Shown here: in pieces, positions 8,563 through 17,156 of the stretch | How the letters are laid out: each line of letters starts with the position of its first letter | Numbering within the stretch: the first letter of the stretch is position 1 | NCBI GenBank assembly: GCA_002506535.1 | Contig: DAXT01000002.1 | Coordinates: forward strand, 51,832-115,831 | DNA length: 64,000 bases | Reading direction: 5' to 3' | Source: Methanothrix harundinacea | GTDB lineage: Archaea > Halobacteriota > Methanosarcinia > Methanotrichales > Methanotrichaceae | Made by a program: the position numbers and the translations under genes | The notes under the pieces: generated by a model | Database searches by the model: none | What the model was told of the DNA's origin: nothing | The model's input: only the letters and a program-made list of their open reading frames with translations

Positions 8563-9687
8563 ATGAGGGGCAGATTCGATCGATCATTCGAAGCTCTGAT
8601 GGCCGCCGCCGAGATCGTCGACGGCCTCATCCAAGGGATCGTCGGAGGGGGGAGGTCGAAGCAGAGACTCTTAGTTGTCGGAGGGGTCATAGTGGCTGCG
8701 CTCTTATTATTCGCCCTCGCCCCCGGCCCCTACGAACCCCAGATCCCATGTCCCATGGACGGGACCGTCGGCATCGGCCTAGCTCCGCCCTTATGGTGGG
8801 TCGGAGGCGGCCCCGCGACGCCCGTCCTCTCTTCGATCGGCCTCGACCCCAACTCCCGGATCAGCTACCGCGTCATCCTGGGAACCGCCGAGGAGGATAT
8901 GGTGGTGGTGGGGACGGCCGAAGGCGGCCGGGGGAGAGAGAACCTCGCCATAAACCTGACGGAGCCCCTCCTTCCCGGGACAGCCTACCTGTGGCGGGTT
9001 GAGGCGGAGAACCGTCTGAAGAAGAGGTACTCTGGGGAGGTCTGGACCTTCAGGACCAGGGACCTTCCCGAGATCGAGCTATTCGAGGCGGAGAGGTCCG
9101 TCGTCGGTCTCGGGGACGATCTCGTCCTACGCTGGTCTGTGGCCGACGCCTCCGAGGTCGAGATCGAGCCGGAGATAGGTCCAGTCTCCCTTCGAGGCGA
9201 TACGACCCTATCGCCCCGGGAGGGGGTCACCTACACCCTCGTCGCCAGAAACTTCGCGGGAGAATCGACCGCCACCCTTGAGGTGGAGGTCCTCCCCTCC
9301 TTTATCATCGACTCGATGGCCGGCGGCTGGAGCACCGCAGTTGACGGCCTGGGGTCCCGCATCCAGGAGATATGGGCGGTCCCGGGGGTCGAAGACGACG
9401 CCACCAGGATATCCTTCGACCTCCTGCCCGGCGGATGGGCTGGGATCACCAAGACCCCCTCCCGGAGAGGCGGCGTCCTGGACCTAACAGGAACAGATGG
9501 CGTATCTTTCTCCTCCAGGGGGGCCGGCTCAGGCTACTCCCTTGAGGTCTGGCTGAGGGACGCCGACGGAACCGTCCACCGCCGCTCCTGGGATGCGGGC
9601 GCCGTCCCCATGAACTGGACGCGGATGGAGGCCTCGTTCGAGGAGTTTGAATGCGTCGAGGCGGGGGGGGGGCGGATGCACCGATGA
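8563..9687 (+). CDS. Membrane-anchored FN3-like surface protein, frameshifted in a G10 run
   Basis: From the ATG at 8563 (GGAGG upstream) the protein has a short cytoplasmic N-terminus, a membrane helix (RLLVVGGVIVAALLLFALAP) and an extracellular part with two beta-sandwich repeats: a FN3-like segment ending PGTAYLWRVEAENRL...WTFRTRD, then a segment like DUF-type FN3 (VVGLGDDLVLRWSVADASEVEIEP). The last part looks like a CBM11-type sugar-binding jelly roll. That domain is interrupted: after a run of ten G (9663-9672) this frame ends within five codons. The next frame continues sensibly from about 9673 to 9838 (STISFVVAARG, SGWIAIDDLAAF). The intact gene would end at 9838. Confidence 0.7.
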   Translation: MRGRFDRSFEALMAAAEIVDGLIQGIVGGGRSKQRLLVVGGVIVAALLLFALAPGPYEPQIPCPMDGTVGIGLAPPLWWVGGGPATPVLSSIGLDPNSRISYRVILGTAEEDMVVVGTAEGGRGRENLAINLTEPLLPGTAYLWRVEAENRLKKRYSGEVWTFRTRDLPEIELFEAERSVVGLGDDLVLRWSVADASEVEIEPEIGPVSLRGDTTLSPREGVTYTLVARNFAGESTATLEVEVLPSFIIDSMAGGWSTAVDGLGSRIQEIWAVPGVEDDATRISFDLLPGGWAGITKTPSRRGGVLDLTGTDGVSFSSRGAGSGYSLEVWLRDADGTVHRRSWDAGAVPMNWTRMEASFEEFECVEAGGGRMHR

Positions 9688-9838
9688 GATCCTCGCGGGC
9701 GGCAACGTCTCTACAATCAGCTTCGTCGTCGCCGCCCGGGGGCAAGAGGGTTCGGGAAGGTCGGGCTGGATCGCCATCGACGATCTGGCGGCCTTCCGCC
9801 GGGAGGGCCTTCTGGCCGAAAAGAGCGATCTGCCTTAA
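9663..9838 (+). pseudogene. Displaced C-terminus of the preceding surface protein
   Basis: The +1-shifted frame after the ten-G run encodes the missing end of the carbohydrate-binding-like domain (TDEILAGGNVSTISFVVAAR, then SGWIAIDDLAAFRREG) and stops at 9836-9838. It has no start of its own. Its stop overlaps the convergent phosphodiesterase stop by four bases, as expected for the natural gene end. Confidence 0.6.
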
Positions 9839-10392
9839 TCCCTATCGTCTCTTCCCTTCGCCGATTTTTCGGCGAGGGACTCTGCGTACTTGAAGTAGCC
9901 GCAGACCGGCCGTCCCAGGGAAACGATCCTCCCCCGGATCTCGAGCCCGTCCACCTCGATCTCCGCCGCCGATGGGGCGGAGAGGCGGGGCTCGGTGGGG
10001 CTTCCTGGAGATATCAGAAGTTGGGGTCCCCCCTCCACCACGGGCCTGTGAAGATGACCGAAGACGAGGGCGTCCACCTCCATCTCCCTTGCGAGAAATG
10101 CGGCCCCCGTCGTATCGGCAAAGTGAGATGCCCGGTGGACGAGGCCGATCTTAACCCCCTCCACCTCCAGGACCCTCCTCTCGGGGAGGATCGCCTTCAC
10201 CTCAGGAGAGTCGGAGTTGCCGCATACCGCCTCCAGGGGACCGAGATCACAGAAGGCTTTGTAGACCTCGAAGCTGACGAAGTCTCCGGCGTGGAGGAGG
10301 AGGTCGGCGCCTTCGGCGAGGTCGACGACCCCTCTCGGAACCATAGACCCCGCCTGGAGATGGGTGTCGGAGATGGCGACGATCCGTTTCAT
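9835..10392 (-). CDS. YfcE/MJ0936-type metallophosphoesterase
   Basis: 185-residue calcineurin-like phosphodiesterase. Metal-binding motifs appear in order: SDTHL (9-13), HAGD, GNSD (normally GNCD/GNHD), VHR, and FGHLHRP near 125. Proteins of this size (MJ0936, YfcE) hydrolyse phosphodiester model substrates; the natural substrate is generally unknown. The start is the ATG at 10392, which overlaps the upstream SIS gene stop by four bases, so the two are translationally coupled. Its 3' end overlaps the convergent surface protein gene by four bases. Confidence 0.85.
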   Translation of the reverse strand: MKRIVAISDTHLQAGSMVPRGVVDLAEGADLLLHAGDFVSFEVYKAFCDLGPLEAVCGNSDSPEVKAILPERRVLEVEGVKIGLVHRASHFADTTGAAFLAREMEVDALVFGHLHRPVVEGGPQLLISPGSPTEPRLSAPSAAEIEVDGLEIRGRIVSLGRPVCGYFKYAESLAEKSAKGRDDRD

Positions 10393-11579
10393 GCGTGGAG
10401 CCTTTTCATCCCTGCCTCTTCTATCCCCAGATACTCGGACCCCACCGCTACGACGCTGTTGGTGAATATTGAGGCGTTGATCTCGAATATCGGGTACCTG
10501 TGCATGCTGTACTCCGAGACGAGCCAGCTGGTGGTCCTCCGGCTCCCACATATCTGTTCCAGGTACTCTTCGGAGACGGGTATGAAGGCGATATCCTCCT
10601 CCCGTCCCTTCTCTCTCAGAAGCTCCACCAGCTCCGAGGAGGGGTTTGTGGTGATCGGCAGCACGTCCGCACCCCTCCTGAAGGCGCTCTTGACCCCCTC
10701 GATACACTCATAGGTATTTCCGCTCCCCGTGATGGGGACGTAAACGTCGCCGATCTGAAAGCTGGGGGTGTTGAAGTCCCTCTCCCAGTAGCTTGTCTTG
10801 TTGAGGTGGGTAAACCTCATCTCGAAGGCTCGAGCCACCAGACCCGACCGTCCCACCCCCCCTATGATGTACCTTCCGCTCCGGGGAAAGAGCCTCTCAA
10901 ACCACTTCGCCAGCCCTCCTTCGTCCACCCGGGAGATGAGCCTGCACTGGGCTGCAAAGTCCCTTATTGTGGATAGGTAGCTCTCACAGCCTTCGCTCCT
11001 CTCCCCCTCGATCCTCCCCTGTACCTCCTTGAAGACGGCGTTCAAGAAGGCGAGGACCTCAAGCTCGAACTCCGTCCCCATGGGAGAGAGCTTGGAGGTT
11101 CTGGTCATGTCCAGGTCGTACTTCGTCTTCCCTTTGATCACCAGGACCGAGCCGTTCTCGTAATCCTCTACGAGGCGGTGGGCGGTCCCATCCCTGTTGG
11201 CGGTGATGAGCCTGATGTCGCCGCCCTGGTTTATTATGTCCTCGATGTACTTGTTCACCGCAGGGGTCTCCCCGGACCCGGATACTGCGATCCCCAGGTT
11301 CTTCCTCGTATTTCGGAAGTGCTTCTGGACGGGGTCCTCCATGGTGCAGGGGAAGGCGTTGAAGTGGTTGTAGAGGAGCTGCAGAAAGCTGTAGAGGGAT
11401 AGGGCGCTCCTCCCGGCGGCGAGGCCGTAGACGAAGTTCTTCTCGTCTTTCTCTTTCAAAAATGAGGCGAGGGATTCGGCGAAGGCGTTTACGCTCTCCA
11501 GGTCGAGCTGCCCCAGCTTCTCGATGAAAGAGCACTGGAGGTCGGTGGCGTCCTTGTAAGTGTTGATCAGACCTGCCAT
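10389..11579 (-). CDS. Tandem SIS-domain sugar-phosphate isomerase-like protein
   Basis: 396 residues with two SIS (sugar isomerase) units. The first, about 45-180, has FVYGLAAGRSALSLYSFL, GIAVSGSGETPAVNKYI and LITANRDG. The second, about 225-370, has YIIGGVGRSGLVARAFEMRF, YVPITGSGNTYECI and VLPITTNPSSEL. This resembles 6-phospho-3-hexuloisomerase (PHI, the partner of Hps) and GutQ-type proteins, but PHI has a single SIS domain. The fused Fae-Hps gene at 50.4 kb needs a PHI, so this could supply it or act on another hexose phosphate. It forms a two-gene unit with the phosphodiesterase. Confidence 0.75.
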   Translation of the reverse strand: MAGLINTYKDATDLQCSFIEKLGQLDLESVNAFAESLASFLKEKDEKNFVYGLAAGRSALSLYSFLQLLYNHFNAFPCTMEDPVQKHFRNTRKNLGIAVSGSGETPAVNKYIEDIINQGGDIRLITANRDGTAHRLVEDYENGSVLVIKGKTKYDLDMTRTSKLSPMGTEFELEVLAFLNAVFKEVQGRIEGERSEGCESYLSTIRDFAAQCRLISRVDEGGLAKWFERLFPRSGRYIIGGVGRSGLVARAFEMRFTHLNKTSYWERDFNTPSFQIGDVYVPITGSGNTYECIEGVKSAFRRGADVLPITTNPSSELVELLREKGREEDIAFIPVSEEYLEQICGSRRTTSWLVSEYSMHRYPIFEINASIFTNSVVAVGSEYLGIEEAGMKRLHA

Positions 11580-11625
11580 ATAAGAGATGAATTCAGGCGG
11601 ATGGGAGATAATAAGCCTTTGCCCT

Positions 11626-12696
11626 TCAGCTTATGATCTCCGAGAGCCTCCCCTGGTCTCTTGCGAGGGCGATCTCCTGGGCGATCCTCCTGCCGTTGGA
11701 GAGGTCCTTCTCGATCAGGTCCGAGTAGGGGGATCCGCTGATGAAGACGTTGGTTCCGGCGACGATCCGGGCTGATATCTCGAAGACCTTGAACTTCAGG
11801 TCGTCGGTGACGATCGTCTCGAGGCAGAAGGGTCCTATCATCCCTCCGAATAGATCGATAGAGGTCTCGACGACCCTCTCTCCCAGCTCGAAGGCCTTGG
11901 GAAGGAGCGACTCCCTCAGGACGAGGGGGATGTTTCCCGTGACGACGAAACTGGGGAATATCCCCGCAGCCTCCAGCTCGTCCATGGACCCTATCCTGAA
12001 GATCTCGTCGGCGTTGCTCTCGACCCTCCGGTCTATCCCCAGCATCTCCAGGGTCCCCTTGCTGAGGGCGTACCCGGCAGACCGGATAGGCGAATAGAAG
12101 TAGTGGATGTAGTAGCGTGTTCCCAGTATGAACTCCTGGATGGTATGCCGCTGGGACCCGTCGACCTTGCTGAGGTATTCGCCCTTGCTCTTGGATATGA
12201 AGAAGCCCTTTCCTCCCTTGGCTCCGTGATACTTGACGATGACAGGCCGATCGATCTCTTCGGGGGTCGCAAACCTCCTGGGAAGGTCGATCCCTGCTTT
12301 GAGGAGCCACTCCCGCTCCATCTCCCGGTCGCTCTCCCAGCCGAGGGACTTTCGGTTCCCGAAGGTCGGGACCGGCATCTCCTCGAACCTCTCCGTCCCC
12401 AGATACTCCACCAGAGAGCCGTGAGGTACGACGATAGCGTTCTCCTCCACAAGCTGGTCGCTCTCCTCCAATAGCGCTCCATAGCCGTCGAGGCTCAGGA
12501 AGGAGTCGGGCTTTGCCAGGGGGAAGGCGTCGTAGAACTTCGGCGGCCGGCCGAGGCATATCCCCAGAGTCTTGAAACCCTCTTTGCGAGCCCCATGAAA
12601 TATCTGAAGGCTACTATGGGAACATACAGTGGCAATAGTTAGCTCTTTTGAGTCATATCCATCCAAAATTTCTTGTATTTTCTTCTTCTCTATCAT
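11626..12696 (-). CDS. purP: 5-formaminoimidazole-4-carboxamide ribonucleotide synthetase PurP
   Basis: 356-residue ATP-grasp enzyme of archaeal purine synthesis, converting AICAR plus formate and ATP to FAICAR. The N-terminus has ATVCSHSSLQIFHGARKEGF, which binds AICAR, followed by PTFGNRKSLGWE and the ATP-grasp core (VIVKYHGAKGGKGFF, TIQEFILGTRYYIHYFYSP). The C-terminal part carries DLKFKVFEISARIVAGTNV. Full length. It stands alone, with a TATA-like CTTAAGTAC about 40 bases upstream. A PurH-type formyltransferase for the same reaction is encoded at 62.5 kb, so this organism seems to hold both routes. Archaea often have several PurP paralogs, so a divergent function is possible. Confidence 0.87.
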   Translation of the reverse strand: MIEKKKIQEILDGYDSKELTIATVCSHSSLQIFHGARKEGFKTLGICLGRPPKFYDAFPLAKPDSFLSLDGYGALLEESDQLVEENAIVVPHGSLVEYLGTERFEEMPVPTFGNRKSLGWESDREMEREWLLKAGIDLPRRFATPEEIDRPVIVKYHGAKGGKGFFISKSKGEYLSKVDGSQRHTIQEFILGTRYYIHYFYSPIRSAGYALSKGTLEMLGIDRRVESNADEIFRIGSMDELEAAGIFPSFVVTGNIPLVLRESLLPKAFELGERVVETSIDLFGGMIGPFCLETIVTDDLKFKVFEISARIVAGTNVFISGSPYSDLIEKDLSNGRRIAQEIALARDQGRLSEIIS

Positions 12697-12865
12697 ATCT
12701 ACAACCTTTGGAACGCAACGACATGGTCCAGGGGTACTTAAGGGCTTCGATCGGTCCGATGTTGATGGGCATAGTATGTCGGGCGTGGATCTCTCCTTTT
12801 GATATTTCGAGGTCCATTACGCCCTCTCAGAATAGGTTAAAATATCTTCGGATGGAAGCGATATC

Positions 12866-13390
12866 ATGCACGCTTCTTTCAGAAGAGATACCGCAGAGAC
12901 CGATGTGGAAGTATTTCTGGACCTGGATGGGTCGGGATCATCGGATGGAGAGACCGGAGTTCCCCTCCTCGACGAGATCCTCAAGATTCTGGCCCGAGGA
13001 TCGGGGTTCGACGTCGAGGTGAGGGCCCGGGGAGATCTTCCAACGGGAGACCATCACACCGTCGAGGACGTGGCCATCGCCTTCGGCCAGGTCCTGGCTA
13101 AGCTGATCGATTCTGGGATCGGAAGCTCTATAGTCCCCTCTGGAGAGGCTCTCGCCTTTTCCGCCGTCAGGTTCGGGGCGTCTGGATACAGAGACGAGGT
13201 TGAGTTTCTGGCCAATTCCCTCGCGGGGATGGAGCTTGAGAACTATGGCCACTTCATGAGAACCCTCGCCTACAACGGCGGGTTCACCCTTCATCTGAGG
13301 GTCTCCGGAGGCGACGACTGGCAGAAGGTGGAAGCATTGACCCTATCTCTTGGAAGAGCCTTGAGGAGGGCGGTCAGAGACGGCGGATGA
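12866..13390 (+). CDS. HisB-like protein with missing metal ligands
   Basis: 174 residues aligning along the whole length of imidazoleglycerol-phosphate dehydratase: RRDTAETDVEVFLDLDGSG, GFDVEVRARGDL, HHTVEDVAIAFG, YGHFMRTLA and a closing helix. However the usual F-x-D-H-x-L is LLDEIL, and the N-x-H-H-x-x-E-A motif is DDWQKVEA, so three metal-binding histidines are gone while HHTVED and the HF histidine remain. It may be a paralog with another role, or an inactive remnant. TTAAAATAT at 12837-12845 lies about 25 bases before the ATG, so the mRNA is leaderless. It is divergent from purP; histidine synthesis produces AICAR, the PurP substrate. Confidence 0.7.
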   Translation: MHASFRRDTAETDVEVFLDLDGSGSSDGETGVPLLDEILKILARGSGFDVEVRARGDLPTGDHHTVEDVAIAFGQVLAKLIDSGIGSSIVPSGEALAFSAVRFGASGYRDEVEFLANSLAGMELENYGHFMRTLAYNGGFTLHLRVSGGDDWQKVEALTLSLGRALRRAVRDGG

Positions 13391-13470
13391 GAATCGCGAA
13401 AAGAGCCCCAATGCCGGTGGAGCAGAACGGTCGGAGGATTGAACGCGAGGTCGACCACCTTTAGGTCGTC

Positions 13471-13971
13471 TCAGGATGGGCAAAAACCGTGCTGGACCGG
13501 CTCGATGAAGATCTCGGAGGTGGCTATGGCGCTGCCGCCACGAGCGGTGTTTATGGATATGACGATTATATCTCTCACATCGATATCCATATAGTTGACG
13601 TCGGTGGGGATCCCTTTGAACTGTCCTTTACCGGTGACGATGTTGCTCTTTTCAGTATTGATCGCCACTACCCCCTGGAAGGTCTCTTTCTCCTCAGAAT
13701 CCCCGAAGAAGGAGAAACCTGCCAGATCCGATAAGGACGAATCGAAGGCGCCGCTTCTGGTCAGATCATCCGGCGTGAATATCCCAAGTCTAAGAGACGG
13801 ACCGGGCTTTGCAAACTCCTCATGAAAACCCCTGACCAGGTTTAATGAATCCGGGTATGCAGGCTCAGCTATCGCAGGCAGCTTCCAGGCTACCGCGAGA
13901 TCACACGCCTGGCCAAAAATGAGGAGTGTGCTCATCAGCGCGATGCCGATGAGCTTCAGGTTCTTCTCCAT
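13471..13971 (-). CDS. Secreted protein, paralog-like partner of the upstream gene
   Basis: 166 residues with a signal peptide (MEKNLKLIGIALMSTLLIFG, cleavage near residue 28). The mature part is beta-rich, has no recognised domain, and ends V-Q-H-G-F-C-P-S. The upstream gene product ends M-Q-T-G-C-C-P and also shares a segment with V-x-D-x-x-V-x-x-I before it, so the two appear to be distant members of one family. The genes are 15 bases apart and surely co-transcribed. Function unknown. Confidence 0.65.
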   Translation of the reverse strand: MEKNLKLIGIALMSTLLIFGQACDLAVAWKLPAIAEPAYPDSLNLVRGFHEEFAKPGPSLRLGIFTPDDLTRSGAFDSSLSDLAGFSFFGDSEEKETFQGVVAINTEKSNIVTGKGQFKGIPTDVNYMDIDVRDIIVISINTARGGSAIATSEIFIEPVQHGFCPS

Positions 13972-13986
13972 GGTGTTCCTATTCGA

Positions 13987-14445
13987 TCAAAGCGGGCAGG
14001 AGCCAGTAGGGCAACAGCCGGTCTGCATCGTCTTGATGTTCACCACGTTGTTGGCCGTTCCGGCCCCGAAGGCCCGGGCCTTCTGGTCACCGGCGGTGAT
14101 CATCTCGATGTTGACGACCCTTGAGTCGTATATGCCCTGGACTCCCTTCACCTTCGTCAGGTCTGGTGCGCCATCAAAGTTGAGGCTCGCCTGATGCTCT
14201 GCGGTACTGTTGTCGAAGAGAGATCCAGCGAACTGGTTCTTCTCCAGGTTGAAGGCGTTCGTGGCCACGGGCTTTGAGCCTGCAAATCCGAAGGTCCAGG
14301 CGTCCTGGTTGCCCTGCTTGACGAAGTCGAAGTTCATATTCGCCGGGAAGGTGCCGATGGCCATAGAGCCCTCAGCAGCTTTCAGCGACGCTCCGTCAAC
14401 ACACTGTGCCATGGCTGGAGCTGCGAAGAATGCGGCAACCAGCAC
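13987..14445 (-). CDS. Secreted protein of unknown function, unusual start
   Basis: Exported protein with signal sequence LLVLVAAFFAAPAMA and a mature beta-rich chain ending QTGCCPTGSCPL. The first conventional start in frame is the GTG at 14445, which lies inside the hydrophobic core and leaves no charged n-region. In frame upstream lie ATT (14472) and ATA (14469) followed by AAG AAA, which would give a perfect signal peptide (IIKKLAALL...). A strong GGGGTGAG immediately precedes the ATT. An out-of-frame ATG at about 14483 would join this frame if one G of the GGGG run were absent. So either a rare start codon or a one-base error. First gene of a two-gene operon. Confidence 0.6.
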   Translation of the reverse strand: MLVAAFFAAPAMAQCVDGASLKAAEGSMAIGTFPANMNFDFVKQGNQDAWTFGFAGSKPVATNAFNLEKNQFAGSLFDNSTAEHQASLNFDGAPDLTKVKGVQGIYDSRVVNIEMITAGDQKARAFGAGTANNVVNIKTMQTGCCPTGSCPL

Positions 14446-14688
14446 TAATAGCGCTGCTAATTTCTTTATAATCTCACCCCTTCATTGCGTGATTAGATTA
14501 GTTTAGGCATCGGTCATATTTGTATTTTTTGGTACACGTACCCGGAGTCGCTGAAACTGACCAGCTTTATTTTTATGTTATAATAGATATTGATCATTTT
14601 GACTTAGGAACCGAATTCAATTTTATATAGAAATAAGATCCGCCCATAAATCGCGAGCGGATCGGTTGACAGTAGATCTACTCCAATA
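14446..14688. other. AT-rich intergenic region
   Basis: Contains the promoter of the secreted-protein operon (minus strand) and the 3' end region of the oxidoreductase operon. Runs such as TTTTATATAG (about 14621-14630) and TTATAATAGATATT (about 14578-14591) are TATA-like, but no gene on the plus strand follows them. I see no RNA structure. Confidence 0.3.
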
Positions 14689-16107
14689 TCACCTGACGCT
14701 CCTTGCTCCCTCCTCCAGGATCTCCAGGTTCAGGGGAATGAGCTTAGGCTTCTTGGCGAAGGTCCGCTTGAAAGCCCCGCCGAAGGCCTCTCGAGGAAGG
14801 CCCAGGTTGCCGAGCTCCATCAGGGCGCCGAACATCGCGGTATTGGCGGCCTGTTCAACCCCCCTCGATAGCGCGATCTCCGTCGCCGGGACGGGAACCG
14901 CCGCGACCCCCTCCGGCGGGTTGAAGGACCCGGCCAGTCCGTCGTAGAGGATCAGGCCGCCCTTTCTGACATCGGAGGCGAACTTCTCCAGGGACGGCCG
15001 GTTGAAGGCGACGAGGACGTCGGGATGATCGACCACAGGCGAGCCTATACTCTCCCCGGAGATGACGACGGAGCAGTTGGAGGTCCCCCCCCTCTGCTCG
15101 GGGCCGTAGTCGGGGTACCAGGAGACGAACCGGCCAGATCGGTAAGCTGCCTGGGCGAGGGCGAGCCCCATGCTGAGGACACCCTGGCCGCCGAAGCCCG
15201 CGATCTTGACGCCCTTGGCCACGAAGGCGGGGTCAGGGATGACCTCTACCTCCTCCTCTCCTATAAGGCCGAAGATCCCGTCGAGGGAGCCCTTCGAGAA
15301 GTCGGACTCCCTCCTCTCGATCGGGACCACCTCGGAGGATCGGTCCCTGAACCGCTTGAGGGGAAACTCTCGCTCCATCTCCTCATTTATGAACAGTTCG
15401 ATCCTCCTCGCATCCATCCTGAGGATGGTGGGGCAGGGGGAGAGGAACTCGACGAAGGCGTAGCCCTTCTTGTCCCTCTGGATCTCAAGAGCCCTCCTGA
15501 CGGCGCGACGGGCCTTTTTGATCTGATTTATGTTCGATAGGGAGACCCTCTCGATGTAGACGGGGGCCCGCAGGGTGTCCAGGAGCTCGCAGATGTGGAT
15601 CGGGTAGCCGGAGTCGCGAGGGTCTCTCCCGGTCGGGGTCGTCGCCGTCACCTCGCCGACGAGGGTCGTCGGCGCCATCTGGCCTCCCGTCATCCCGTAG
15701 ACGGTGTTGTTGATGAAGAAGACCGCCATCTTCTCGCCCCGGTTTGCGGCCTGGACCGTCTCGTTGAGGCCGATGGAGGCTAGGTCGCCGTCCCCCTGGT
15801 ATGAGATGAGGATGGCGTCGTCCTCGGCCCTGGATATCCCAGTTGCGACGGCCGGAGCCCTCCCGTGGGCGGTCTGGACGTGGCCGCAATCGATGTAGTA
15901 GTAGGTGAAGACCGAGCATCCGACGGGGCTCATGACGACGGATCGATCCTGGATGTCGAGGTCCGCCATGGTATCTGCTATGATCTTGTGCAATATCCCG
16001 TGGCCGCACCCCGGACAGTAGTGGGTGGCCGTGGGGGCGGAGCCCCCCTTCCTCTCAAAGACGCCGTACATTCCAGCCGACCCTATCACGTTCTCTTTTG
16101 ATGCCAT
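14689..16107 (-). CDS. 2-oxoacid:ferredoxin oxidoreductase, fused beta and gamma subunits
   Basis: 472 residues. The beta (TPP) part has YCPGCGHG (30-37), the TPP-Mg motif GDGDLASIG (105-113) with NN at 133-134, and CDC-type cysteines in VGCSVF and DCGH. From about 299 a gamma domain follows, with GFGGQGVLSMG (304-314) and YPDYGPEQRGGTSNCSV. It binds a CoA-dependent 2-oxoacid decarboxylation centre that reduces ferredoxin, acting with the alpha subunit one base upstream. Similarity is to Vor/Kor-type enzymes; the substrate (branched-chain, aromatic or 2-oxoglutarate) cannot be read from sequence. Beta-gamma fusion is known in Vor/Ior-like enzymes. Confidence 0.88.
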   Translation of the reverse strand: MASKENVIGSAGMYGVFERKGGSAPTATHYCPGCGHGILHKIIADTMADLDIQDRSVVMSPVGCSVFTYYYIDCGHVQTAHGRAPAVATGISRAEDDAILISYQGDGDLASIGLNETVQAANRGEKMAVFFINNTVYGMTGGQMAPTTLVGEVTATTPTGRDPRDSGYPIHICELLDTLRAPVYIERVSLSNINQIKKARRAVRRALEIQRDKKGYAFVEFLSPCPTILRMDARRIELFINEEMEREFPLKRFRDRSSEVVPIERRESDFSKGSLDGIFGLIGEEEVEVIPDPAFVAKGVKIAGFGGQGVLSMGLALAQAAYRSGRFVSWYPDYGPEQRGGTSNCSVVISGESIGSPVVDHPDVLVAFNRPSLEKFASDVRKGGLILYDGLAGSFNPPEGVAAVPVPATEIALSRGVEQAANTAMFGALMELGNLGLPREAFGGAFKRTFAKKPKLIPLNLEILEEGARSVR

Positions 16108-16108
16108 T

Positions 16109-17152
16109 CTAGGCCACCTCCCTCATCTTCTCCATAATCTCGTCCCTTCCGATGAGGTTTCCTCCGTACCGGGAGACGAGTCCTACGTCCCGGCAGCCGG
16201 TGGCGAGCCTTATATCCTCCCTCATCTGGCCGTCGCTCATCTCTACGGATATGAAGCCAGACCCCCTCTCGGCCAGTGCCTTCAGCTCCTCCGCGGGGAA
16301 GGGGAAGAGGGTCACCGGTCTGAAGAGGCCTGCCCTGATCCCCTCTCTTCTCGCGGCGTCGACGGCGGACTTTGCGATCCTGCTGCTGATCCCGTAGGAG
16401 ACGAGGACGATCTCGGCGTCATCGATCCTGTACTCCTCATAATCCACCTCATTCTCTCGTATCCGATCGTACTTCGCCTGGAGGTTGAGGTTGTGGGCCT
16501 CCAGCTCTTTGAAGTCCAGGTCGATGGAGGTGACGAGGTTACCTCTCGTCTCGCGGTTGCCGCAGACAGCCCAGGTGGGGTCGATAACAGGCTCGACCGC
16601 GGTCTGCGGGAAGTTCAGGGGCTCCACCATGTGGCCGAGGACCCCGTCGGCGAGGATGACGGCCGGGTTTCTGTACTTGAAGGCGAGGTCGAAGGCCTTA
16701 ATGGTGAAGTCGCACATCTCCTGGACGGAGTTTGGGGCCAGGACTATGTTCCTGTAGCATCCGTGGCCTCCGCCCTTGACCGCCTGGTTGTAGTCGGACT
16801 GTTCCGGCCCGATGTTTCCCAGGCCCGGACCGGCTCTCGCTATGTCCACGATGACGCAAGGAAGCTCCGCCCCTGCGATGTAGGATATCCCCTCCTGCTT
16901 CAGGCTCATCCCCGGCCCCGAGGAGGCTGCCAGAACCCGGTGGCCCGCTGCAGCCGCCCCGTAGGCCATATTTATCGCCGCCTCTTCCGACTCCGCCTGG
17001 ACGAACTTTCTGCCCACCTTTGGAAAGTGCCTGGAGGCTTCGTGGAGTATCTCGCTCGCCGGGGTTATGGGGTAGCCGAAGAAGCAGTCGCATCCGGCGT
17101 ACATCGCCCCCACGATCACGGCGGTGTTTCCTTCAACTAGCTGGGCTGGCAT
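16109..17152 (-). CDS. 2-oxoacid:ferredoxin oxidoreductase, alpha subunit
   Basis: 347 residues of Vor/Kor alpha type: GNTAVIVGAMYAGCDCFFGYPITPASEI at the start, QAESEEAAINMAYGAAAAG (binding the TPP aminopyrimidine), SSGPGMSLKQEG, and DIARAGPGLGNIGPEQSD. The C-terminal transketolase-like domain has VLVSYGISSRIAKSAV. It is one base from the beta-gamma gene and four bases from the upstream synthetase-ferredoxin gene. The ferredoxin-like delta subunit expected for four-subunit enzymes is not separate here; it is at the end of the synthetase. Confidence 0.88.
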   Translation of the reverse strand: MPAQLVEGNTAVIVGAMYAGCDCFFGYPITPASEILHEASRHFPKVGRKFVQAESEEAAINMAYGAAAAGHRVLAASSGPGMSLKQEGISYIAGAELPCVIVDIARAGPGLGNIGPEQSDYNQAVKGGGHGCYRNIVLAPNSVQEMCDFTIKAFDLAFKYRNPAVILADGVLGHMVEPLNFPQTAVEPVIDPTWAVCGNRETRGNLVTSIDLDFKELEAHNLNLQAKYDRIRENEVDYEEYRIDDAEIVLVSYGISSRIAKSAVDAARREGIRAGLFRPVTLFPFPAEELKALAERGSGFISVEMSDGQMREDIRLATGCRDVGLVSRYGGNLIGRDEIMEKMREVA

Positions 17153-17156
17153 CTCT

